NCBI RefSeq assembly: GCF_003130205.1
Contig: NZ_NRDF01000013.1
Span: 1 to 54,628 of the forward strand
Direction of reading: 5' to 3'
From: Aggregatibacter actinomycetemcomitans
GTDB lineage: Bacteria; Pseudomonadota; Gammaproteobacteria; Enterobacterales; Pasteurellaceae
DNA: 54,628 nt
Shown here: positions 47,861-54,628 of the stretch, one piece after another
How the letters are laid out: each line of letters opens with the position of its first letter
How positions within the stretch are numbered: position 1 is the first letter of the stretch
Position numbers and translations under genes: made by a program
The notes under the pieces: model-generated
Seen by the model: the letters and a program-made list of their open reading frames with translations, nothing else
Told to the model about the DNA's origin: nothing
The model's database searches: none

Positions 47861-48499
47861 ATGTTACAAGGCAATTTATATATCATTTCCGCACCCAGCG
47901 GCGCAGGTAAATCCTCATTAATCGCCGCATTGTTAAAACAAAATAATCGCCATCAAATGATGGTATCCGTTTCCCACACCACCAGACAGTCGCGCCCGGG
48001 CGAACAGGAAGGCGTACATTATTATTTTGTTTCTCACGGGGAATTTGAAACCTTAATCGAACAAAATGCGTTTCTGGAATATGCTAAAGTCTTCGGTGGC
48101 AATTATTACGGCACTTCCTTATTCGCCATTAAAGAAAATTTAGCCAAAGGCATTGATGTTTTTTTAGATATTGATTGGCAGGGCGCACAACAAATTCGTA
48201 AAAAAGTGCCCAATGTTAAAAGTATTTTTATTTTGCCGCCGTCGTTGGATGAATTGGAAAGACGTTTAATCGGACGCGGGCAGGACAGTGCGGACGTAAT
48301 TGCCGACAGAATGGCGAAAGCGATGAGCGAAATTTCTCATTACGATGAATATGATTATGTGATCGTCAACGATAATTTTGAGCAAGCGCTTGTGGATTTG
48401 CAGGCAATTCTGCGTGCCGAGCGATTGACATTGGCGCATCAGCAGCAAGAAAATCAAGGCTTGATTGAACAACTACTGGAAAAATCACCTGCATTCTAG
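47861..48499 (+). CDS. gmk: Guanylate kinase
   Basis: The protein has 212 residues. The P-loop [13 protein letters not shown] is at 8-20, and the GMP-binding [17 protein letters not shown] and [12 protein letters not shown] are intact. It converts GMP to GDP with ATP. It heads the gmk-rpoZ-spoT-recG group, linking GTP supply with ppGpp metabolism. Confidence 0.97.
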   Translation: MLQGNLYIISAPSGAGKSSLIAALLKQNNRHQMMVSVSHTTRQSRPGEQEGVHYYFVSHGEFETLIEQNAFLEYAKVFGGNYYGTSLFAIKENLAKGIDVFLDIDWQGAQQIRKKVPNVKSIFILPPSLDELERRLIGRGQDSADVIADRMAKAMSEISHYDEYDYVIVNDNFEQALVDLQAILRAERLTLAHQQQENQGLIEQLLEKSPAF

Positions 48500-48555
48500 T
48501 ACCATACTGACCCTTTATTGAATTCAAAAACAGATTTAGCAAATTGGAGTAATTT

Positions 48556-48822
48556 ATGGCTCGTGTAACCGTGCAAGACGCAGTAGAAAAAATTGGTAAC
48601 CGTTTTGATTTAATTTTAACCGCTGCCCGTCGCGCAAGACAATTGCAGCTACATACGCGTGAACCTTTAGTGCCGGAAGATAATGATAAACCGACCGTTA
48701 TCGCGTTGCGTGAAATTGAAAAAGGTTTAATTAATAACGAAATTTTAGATGCGCAGGATCGTCATGAACATTTGGCGCACGAAAGAGTGGAAGTGAACAC
48801 CGTTTCTTTGTTATCCGAGTAA
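48556..48822 (+). CDS. rpoZ: RNA polymerase omega subunit
   Basis: The protein has 88 residues. [19 protein letters not shown] and [10 protein letters not shown] are the diagnostic omega sequences. In E. coli omega forms part of one ppGpp site on RNA polymerase, and the gene is next to spoT as here. Confidence 0.97.
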   Translation: MARVTVQDAVEKIGNRFDLILTAARRARQLQLHTREPLVPEDNDKPTVIALREIEKGLINNEILDAQDRHEHLAHERVEVNTVSLLSE

Positions 48823-48867
48823 AGTGCGGTAAAAATTTAAAACGTTTTTTAGTCGGTCGGGTGTGTT

Positions 48868-50988
48868 TTGTATTTATTCGAAGGTTTACATCATATTATC
48901 CAGGCATATTTACCGCCTGAACAAATTGAATTGGTTAAACGTGCATTTGTGATTGCCCGCGATGCGCACGAAGGGCAATCACGCTCCAGCGGTGAACCTT
49001 ATATCACCCACCCGGTCGCGGTCGCTTCTATCATCGCCGAAATGCGATTGGATCATGAAGCGGTTATGGCCGCTTTATTACATGACGTCATTGAAGACAC
49101 GCCTTACACGGAAGAACAACTGAAAGCCGAATTCGGCGCCAGTGTCGCGGAAATCGTTGAAGGTGTTTCAAAACTCGACAAACTCAAATTCAGAACCCGT
49201 CAAGAAGCGGAAGTGGCAAACTTCCGTAAAATGATCCTTGCCATGACCAAGGATATTCGCGTGGTTCTCATCAAACTTGCCGACCGAACCCACAATATGC
49301 GCACCCTCAGCGCATTACGTCCCGATAAACGTCGTCGTATCGCCAAAGAAACCCTGGAAATTTATGCACCGTTAGCGCATCGCTTGGGGATTGAGCACAT
49401 CAAAAATGAACTGGAAGATCTTGGTTTTGAAGCCATGTATCCGCAACGTTATGCCGTGTTGCAAAAAGTCGTACAAATTGCGCGCGGCAATCGTAAAGAC
49501 ATGATCGAACGTATTTCCGACGAGATTAAAGGACGTTTGCAGGATGTGGGTATTCAGGCGCGGGTATTCGGGCGTGAAAAGCATTTGTATGCCATCTACC
49601 AAAAAATGCGCTTAAAAGATCAGCAGTTTCATTCCATTATGGATATTTACGCGTTCCGCACCGTGGTGAACAATGTGGATACCTGCTATCGCGTGCTTGG
49701 GCAAATGCACAGCCTTTATAAACCGCGCCCGGGGCGGGTAAAAGATTATATTGCCGTGCCGAAAGCCAACGGCTACCAGTCTTTACATACGTCTATGATT
49801 GGTCCGCACGGCGTGCCGGTGGAAGTACAAATTCGTACCGAAGGAATGGATCAAATGGCGGAAATGGGGGTTGCGGCGCATTGGGCGTATAAACAGGGCG
49901 GTCGCAACGATAGCACGCCGGCACAAATTAAAGCGCAACGCTGGCTGCAAAGTTTAATCGAACTACAACAAAGTGCCGGTAATTCTTTTGAATTTATCGA
50001 AAGCGTAAAATCCGAATTTTTCCCGAAAGAAATTTATGTGTTTACGCCGAAAGGGCGTATTGTGGAATTACCGAAAGGCGCAACGCCGGTGGATTTTGCC
50101 TATGCGGTACATACGGATGTAGGCAGAAATTGTGTCGCAGCCAATGTGGATCGTAAACCTTATCCCTTATCACAAGCCTTAGAGTCCGGTCAAACCATTG
50201 ATATTTTAACCTCGCCGAATGCTAAACCTAATGTGGCGTGGCTTAATTTCGTGGTGACCGCCAAAGCCCGTTCCAGCATTCGCCACGCTTTAAAAGACTT
50301 ACGCCGTGACGAAGCCATCGAATCCGGTAAACGCCAATTGGCGCACGCGTTAAGTCCGTTAAAATTGGAAGAACTCAATTTTGAATATACCCAAAATGTC
50401 CTGACGGATCTGAAATTAGCGAGCTTAAACGACTTGTTTATGGAAATCGGTCTGGGTAACCAAATGAGCACCGTCATTGCGCACCGTTTGTTGGGTGAAG
50501 CCATTGAAATTGATACGGATGGCAATCCTGATAATCACGGACCGTTGGAAATCAGCGGTAACGGCGGTTTATTAACCACCTTTGCACAATGTTGTCATCC
50601 GGTGCCGGGCGATCCGATCATCGCTTATGCCAGCCCTGGCAAGGGGTTGGTGATTCATCATGAAGCCTGCTCGAATTTAAAAGATCGTGAAAATAACCCG
50701 AAAAATTATATGTCCGTTGATTGGGAAAAAAGCGACACGCAAATTGAGTTTGAAGCCGAATTGCGTATTGAAATGATCAATCAGCAAGGTACGTTACCGC
50801 ATTTGATGTCAACCATTTCCGCGATGGACAGCAATATTCAGAGCATTTGGACGGAAGAGCAGGAAGGTCGTTTATATCAGATTATCGTGCTGTTAATGGT
50901 CAAAGACAAAAAACACCTCGCGCACATCATTCGCAAAATCAAATCAATGCCTGAATTAATCAGCATTGAGCGCAATATTAATCAATAA
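48868..50988 (+). CDS. spoT: SpoT, bifunctional (p)ppGpp synthetase/hydrolase
   Basis: The protein has 706 residues and starts at a TTG (MYLFEGL); no ATG or GTG gives the conserved MYLFE start, and E. coli spoT also uses TTG. Order: HD hydrolase domain with ALLHDVIEDTP (His72, Asp73), synthetase domain with GYQSLHTSMIGPHG, TGS domain around 385-450 and a C-terminal ACT domain. The protein controls the stringent response. It is followed by recG one base later. Confidence 0.96.
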   Translation: MYLFEGLHHIIQAYLPPEQIELVKRAFVIARDAHEGQSRSSGEPYITHPVAVASIIAEMRLDHEAVMAALLHDVIEDTPYTEEQLKAEFGASVAEIVEGVSKLDKLKFRTRQEAEVANFRKMILAMTKDIRVVLIKLADRTHNMRTLSALRPDKRRRIAKETLEIYAPLAHRLGIEHIKNELEDLGFEAMYPQRYAVLQKVVQIARGNRKDMIERISDEIKGRLQDVGIQARVFGREKHLYAIYQKMRLKDQQFHSIMDIYAFRTVVNNVDTCYRVLGQMHSLYKPRPGRVKDYIAVPKANGYQSLHTSMIGPHGVPVEVQIRTEGMDQMAEMGVAAHWAYKQGGRNDSTPAQIKAQRWLQSLIELQQSAGNSFEFIESVKSEFFPKEIYVFTPKGRIVELPKGATPVDFAYAVHTDVGRNCVAANVDRKPYPLSQALESGQTIDILTSPNAKPNVAWLNFVVTAKARSSIRHALKDLRRDEAIESGKRQLAHALSPLKLEELNFEYTQNVLTDLKLASLNDLFMEIGLGNQMSTVIAHRLLGEAIEIDTDGNPDNHGPLEISGNGGLLTTFAQCCHPVPGDPIIAYASPGKGLVIHHEACSNLKDRENNPKNYMSVDWEKSDTQIEFEAELRIEMINQQGTLPHLMSTISAMDSNIQSIWTEEQEGRLYQIIVLLMVKDKKHLAHIIRKIKSMPELISIERNINQ

Positions 50989-50989
50989 A

Positions 50990-53071
50990 ATGAGCTCCCA
51001 ATTATTAGATGCGATTCCGTTAACGGCAATTTCCGGTGTCGGTGCGGCTGTGGCGGAAAAGTTAGGTAAATTGGGGATTTTTAACCTACAAGATCTGTTA
51101 TTTCACCTTCCGCTTCGCTATGAAGATCGTACCCGCATCACGCCCATCGCCGATTTGCAGGCAGAGCATTACGCCACCATTGAAGGTATCGTGCAAAGTA
51201 GCGAAGTGCAATTCGGGCGCCGACCGATGCTGATGGTTTATCTTTCCGACGGCACCTCCAAATTGGCGCTGCGCTTTTTTAATTTTAACGCCGGCATGAA
51301 AAACAGCTTGCAACCCGGTGCGCGGGTGAAGGCATTCGGCGAGGTGCGTCGTGGGCGTTTCATGGCGGAAATCCATCATCCCGAATATCAAATTATTCAT
51401 GACAATAAACCGCTGGTTTTGGCAGAAACCCTCACGCCTATTTATCCCGCTACGGAAGGATTGAAACAAACCGCTTTGCGAAAATTAATTGCGCAAGCCC
51501 TGCTGGTGTTGGATAAAACGCCTTTAGCCGAATTGTTGCCGACAGAATGTAATCCGCACCCTTTTGATTTGAAATCCGCTATTCAGTTCCTGCATAATCC
51601 GCCTCCCGATGTGTCGCTGAGTACCTTGGAAGAAGGTAAACATCCTGCCCAGCAACGACTGATTTTTGAAGAATTGCTGGCATATAACCTGGCGATGCAA
51701 AAAGTGCGGTCAGGAATTCAAGCGAATTTTGCCGAACCTCTGCATTATCAATCGGATTTAAAACAGCGTTTTTTGGCGCAGTTGCCGTTTCAGCCGACAA
51801 ATGCACAGTTGCGTGTGACGGAAGATATTGAACGGGATGTGGCGCAATCTTACCCGATGATGCGCTTGGTACAGGGGGATGTCGGTTCCGGTAAAACCTT
51901 AGTGGCGGCGTTAGCGGCACTGCTCGCCATTGATAACGGTAAACAGGTGGCATTGATGGCGCCGACGGAAATCTTAGCGGAACAGCACGCCGTGAACTTC
52001 CGCCGTTGGTTTGAACCGCTTGGCATTCAAGTGGGTTGGCTGGCAGGAAAAGTCAAAGGCAAACAACGGGTTGCCGAGTTAGAGAAAATAAAAAGTGGTG
52101 CGGTACAAATGGTGGTGGGAACGCACGCGTTATTTCAGGAAGAGGTGGAATTTCATCGTTTGAGCTTGGTGATTGTTGACGAACAGCACCGTTTCGGCGT
52201 GCACCAACGACTCATGCTACGGGAAAAAGGCAATCAGGCGGGCGTATATCCTCACCAGTTAATCATGACCGCCACACCGATTCCGCGTACGCTTGCTATG
52301 ACCGTATATGCGGATTTGGATACCTCGATTATCGACGAATTGCCACCGGGGCGCACGCCGATTACCACCATTGCAATTTCCGAAGATCGTCGCGCAGACA
52401 TTATCGAACGGGTGAATGTGGCGTGTACGCAGGAAAAACGGCAGGCTTATTGGGTTTGTACCCTGATTGATGAATCGGAAGTATTGGAGGCGCAGGCGGC
52501 GGAAGCGGTGGCGGAAGATCTCCGTAAAATTCTACCGCACTTACGTATCGGCTTGGTACACGGGCGAATGAAACCGAATGAAAAACAAGCGGTGATGGCG
52601 CAGTTTAAACTTGCCGAATTGGATTTATTGGTTGCTACGACGGTGATTGAAGTGGGCGTGGATGTGCCGAACGCCAGTTTAATGATTATTGAAAACGCCG
52701 AGCGCCTGGGCTTGTCCCAGCTCCATCAGTTACGCGGGCGGGTCGGGCGTGGCAGTACTGCCTCTTTTTGTGTGTTGATGTATAAACCGCCGCTCGGCAA
52801 AATTTCGCAAAAACGCTTACAAGTCATGCGCGACACGCAGGATGGCTTCGTGATTTCGGAAAAAGATCTGGAAATCCGCGGGCCCGGGGAAGTGCTAGGG
52901 ACGAAACAAACAGGGATTACTGAATTTAAAGTGGCGAATCTCATGCGTGATCGTAAAATGCTGCCGACAGTGCAATTTTATGCAAAACAACTTATAGAAA
53001 AATATCCACAAATGGCAGACTTGTTGATTCGTCGCTGGCTAAATAATCGTGAGATTTATAGCAATGCCTGA
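50990..53071 (+). CDS. recG: RecG, branch-migrating ATP-dependent DNA helicase
   Basis: I choose the ATG at 50990 (MSSQLLDAIPL), one base after the spoT stop; it gives 693 residues, the E. coli length. The wedge OB domain (60-160) precedes the helicase core: Walker A GDVGSGKTLVA, DEQH box, TATPIPRT, and motif VI QLRGRVGRG. It reverses stalled forks and processes Holliday junctions. trmH, which sits between spoT and recG in E. coli, is absent. The frame includes an uptake signal coding KVRS. Confidence 0.96.
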   Translation: MSSQLLDAIPLTAISGVGAAVAEKLGKLGIFNLQDLLFHLPLRYEDRTRITPIADLQAEHYATIEGIVQSSEVQFGRRPMLMVYLSDGTSKLALRFFNFNAGMKNSLQPGARVKAFGEVRRGRFMAEIHHPEYQIIHDNKPLVLAETLTPIYPATEGLKQTALRKLIAQALLVLDKTPLAELLPTECNPHPFDLKSAIQFLHNPPPDVSLSTLEEGKHPAQQRLIFEELLAYNLAMQKVRSGIQANFAEPLHYQSDLKQRFLAQLPFQPTNAQLRVTEDIERDVAQSYPMMRLVQGDVGSGKTLVAALAALLAIDNGKQVALMAPTEILAEQHAVNFRRWFEPLGIQVGWLAGKVKGKQRVAELEKIKSGAVQMVVGTHALFQEEVEFHRLSLVIVDEQHRFGVHQRLMLREKGNQAGVYPHQLIMTATPIPRTLAMTVYADLDTSIIDELPPGRTPITTIAISEDRRADIIERVNVACTQEKRQAYWVCTLIDESEVLEAQAAEAVAEDLRKILPHLRIGLVHGRMKPNEKQAVMAQFKLAELDLLVATTVIEVGVDVPNASLMIIENAERLGLSQLHQLRGRVGRGSTASFCVLMYKPPLGKISQKRLQVMRDTQDGFVISEKDLEIRGPGEVLGTKQTGITEFKVANLMRDRKMLPTVQFYAKQLIEKYPQMADLLIRRWLNNREIYSNA

Positions 53072-53561
53072 TTCTATTTTTGCCCGGCTGCATTGGTTGG
53101 CGGAAGATGCGTCACAGGCGAAGCAACTGCCGCCTTCAGTTCAATGCTGGTTGTTTGATAAACAATCGCTGACCGTTAAATTAAAGCGGGCTTGTACGCG
53201 ATTTGACGTGAAAGTGCGGTCAGAAAAATGGATAGAAAAAACATTTGAAAATGAGACCGCACTTTTGCCGACAGAAGCCTATTGGTGTCGGGAAGTTTTG
53301 CTATTTGGCGATGGAATCCCTTGGGTCGAAGCCCGCACGCTTATCCCCAAGGCGTTATTAGCCCATTATCAAGACTTATCAACACTCGGTAACAAGCCTA
53401 TTGGAGAATGGTTATTTCAACAAGCACCAAACAGACAACTCATTCAATGGGCGCAAGATCCTCAAAGCGGATTATATGCCCGTCGTTCCTTGTTTTTAGT
53501 CCAAAACATGCCACTGTTAATCAGCGAGCTTTTCCTTGAGAACCGCCTCATAAGCGAATAA
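53064..53561 (+). CDS. ubiC: Chorismate pyruvate-lyase
   Basis: I choose the ATG at 53064 (MPDSIFARLHWL), overlapping recG by 8 bases; it gives 165 residues, the E. coli length. Family motifs: WCREVLLFGDGIPWVEARTLIP, the Gly-rich LGNKPIGEWLF, and YARRSLFLVQNMPLLISELFL. The enzyme makes 4-hydroxybenzoate, the ring precursor of ubiquinone, from chorismate. An inverted pair of uptake signals lies inside the gene (53212-53264) and encodes KVRS and TALL. Confidence 0.88.
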   Translation: MPDSIFARLHWLAEDASQAKQLPPSVQCWLFDKQSLTVKLKRACTRFDVKVRSEKWIEKTFENETALLPTEAYWCREVLLFGDGIPWVEARTLIPKALLAHYQDLSTLGNKPIGEWLFQQAPNRQLIQWAQDPQSGLYARRSLFLVQNMPLLISELFLENRLISE

Positions 53562-53591
53562 AATGACGCAAATTTTTCCATTAAACTGATT

Positions 53592-54419
53592 ATGGACATT
53601 CAAACAAAACCCACAATTCTTTTTTTTGATTCCGGCGTCGGCGGCTTTAGTGTTTATCGTGAGGTTAAACAACTTTTGTCTGACTATCACTATTTGTATT
53701 GCTTTGATAACGCCTACTTTCCTTATTCCGAGAAGCCTGAAGAAAAGATCATCGAACGTACGTTAAAAATCTGCCAACACATAGATCAGATATATCTTCC
53801 GGATCTTATTGTTATCGCCTGTAATACGGCAAGCACCGTCGTATTGCCCGCATTGCGCGAACATTTTTCCGTCCCGATAGTCGGTACCGTACCGGCGATT
53901 AAACCGGCAGCAGCGAAAACAACCACGAAGCATATCGGATTACTTGCCACCAAAGGAACGGTAAAGCGAAAATATTTATCTGATTTGATTGATAAATATG
54001 CCATCGATTGCCGTGTGGAAAAAATTGGTAGTACGAAGTTGGTGGAATTGGCTGAACGTAAACTGCATGGTTATCCTATTGATTTAAATGAAATTAAATC
54101 TGAAGTGCTAACGTGGGTTACAATGAGTGATTTAGATTGTGTGGTGCTGGGATGTACGCATTTCCCTCTGATAAAATCAGAGATTCAGCAATGTTTGCCG
54201 CAAGTCACCTATTTTATTGATTCGGGTGCCGCCATTGCAAAGCGGGTAGAATCCTTACTTAGTGACGTAAAAGTGCGGTCAAATAATCAAACAAATAATC
54301 AAGTGTTTTGCACCAAAATGCTCGCACAAGAAGATGGTTTACCAAATTTAATTCGGTCTTTAGGATTTGAAACGCTGAGCTTATTAAATGTTGACAGTGA
54401 AGTTTCGGGAGAAATTTGA
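53592..54419 (+). CDS. murI: Glutamate racemase
   Basis: The protein has 275 residues. [14 protein letters not shown] carries the catalytic-region Asp/Ser, and the two catalytic cysteines are in IACNTAST and LGCTHFPL. It makes D-glutamate for peptidoglycan. It is directly upstream of an rRNA operon, as murI is in E. coli. An uptake signal near the 3' end codes for KVRS. Confidence 0.96.
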   Translation: MDIQTKPTILFFDSGVGGFSVYREVKQLLSDYHYLYCFDNAYFPYSEKPEEKIIERTLKICQHIDQIYLPDLIVIACNTASTVVLPALREHFSVPIVGTVPAIKPAAAKTTTKHIGLLATKGTVKRKYLSDLIDKYAIDCRVEKIGSTKLVELAERKLHGYPIDLNEIKSEVLTWVTMSDLDCVVLGCTHFPLIKSEIQQCLPQVTYFIDSGAAIAKRVESLLSDVKVRSNNQTNNQVFCTKMLAQEDGLPNLIRSLGFETLSLLNVDSEVSGEI

Positions 54420-54469
54420 CAAAAAATAACCATTCAAAAAGATTTTTACAAAAAAATCGCAAAAAGGGG

Positions 54470-54497
54470 TTGCAAGGCGGGCATAAAAGCCTATAAT
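54470..54497 (+). promoter_or_regulatory. rRNA operon promoter
   Basis: TTGCAA (54470-54475), a 16-base spacer, and TATAAT (54492-54497), followed by a GC-rich discriminator CGCCGG as in stringently controlled rrn promoters. The 50 bases upstream are A/T-rich like an UP element. Confidence 0.88.
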
Positions 54498-54507
54498 ACG
54501 CCGGCAC

Positions 54508-54564
54508 AACGACGCGCCGTTGTAGTTTTTTATAGACAGCGCGTCGTTTTTTGTTCTTTAACAA
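54508..54564 (+). promoter_or_regulatory. rRNA leader with hairpin and boxA antiterminator
   Basis: AACGACGCGC (54508-54517) and GCGCGTCGTT (54539-54548) form a perfect stem around 21 bases. TGTTCTTTAACAA (54552-54564) fits boxA. The 16S rRNA gene must begin beyond the window edge. Confidence 0.88.
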
Positions 54565-54628
54565 TCAATCAGACAAACTGTGTGGGCACTTAGAGATTCG
54601 TTTTAGATTTAGATATTTAAAAATAGGA

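Noticed and set aside
54416-54421. TTGACA at the murI stop as an rrn promoter -35
   Set aside because: No -10 element at proper spacing; the TTGCAA/TATAAT pair downstream is much better.

Overview
The window is chromosomal DNA from a member of the Pasteurellaceae, most likely Aggregatibacter (best fit A. actinomycetemcomitans). The evidence is the many copies of the uptake signal core AAGTGCGGT, Haemophilus-like gene orders (hflC-hflK-PPTase, spoT-recG with no trmH between), a chromosomal nadV (nicotinamide phosphoribosyltransferase, the V-factor independence gene), and an autotransporter with exactly four 135-bp repeats, the hallmark of the Aae adhesin. The species call is inference; the family call is firm.

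Layout: 1-900 is mobile-element debris (3' end of an IS30-type transposase and a frameshifted IS256/IS1249-like transposase). 956-3911 carries hflC, hflK and a phosphopantetheinyl transferase on the minus strand. 3969-9329 is the threonine operon thrL-thrA-thrB-(small exported protein)-thrC with promoter, leader peptide and attenuator. 9523-11599 is nadV-yggS. 11648-14308 is an osmoprotectant-type ABC importer. 14443-17075 is bamC, dapA and bcp. 17139-19931 is aae. 20157-27913 holds typA, glnA, ygdQ, mutH, ogt, fadL and a YfcZ-family gene.

28000-30600 is an AT-rich, decayed island between the YfcZ gene and murA. It contains a short ORF with a double-glycine-type leader, a SunS-like glycosyltransferase remnant, a small membrane protein and the ruins of a C39-peptidase ABC exporter. 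I read it as a broken glycocin (S-glycosylated bacteriocin) locus.

30656-35342 is the lipid-asymmetry operon mlaFEDCB-ibaG-murA. A deleted Mu-like prophage (35574-39459) follows. Its ends start with TG, carry position-matched MuA-type sites and are flanked by a 5-bp repeat GCAAA. It retains repressor, ner, a stub of the A transposase, several unknown genes and a multi-hairpin RNA-like segment. It sits directly upstream of lptC-lptA-lptB-ptsN-rapZ, which runs on the plus strand; this ptsN has lost its phosphorylatable histidine.

42749-46521 holds xseA, roxA, ratB, ratA and a small DMT transporter. 46616-54419 holds gapA, gmk, rpoZ, spoT, recG, ubiC and murI. The window ends in an rRNA operon promoter and boxA leader, with the 16S gene beyond the edge.
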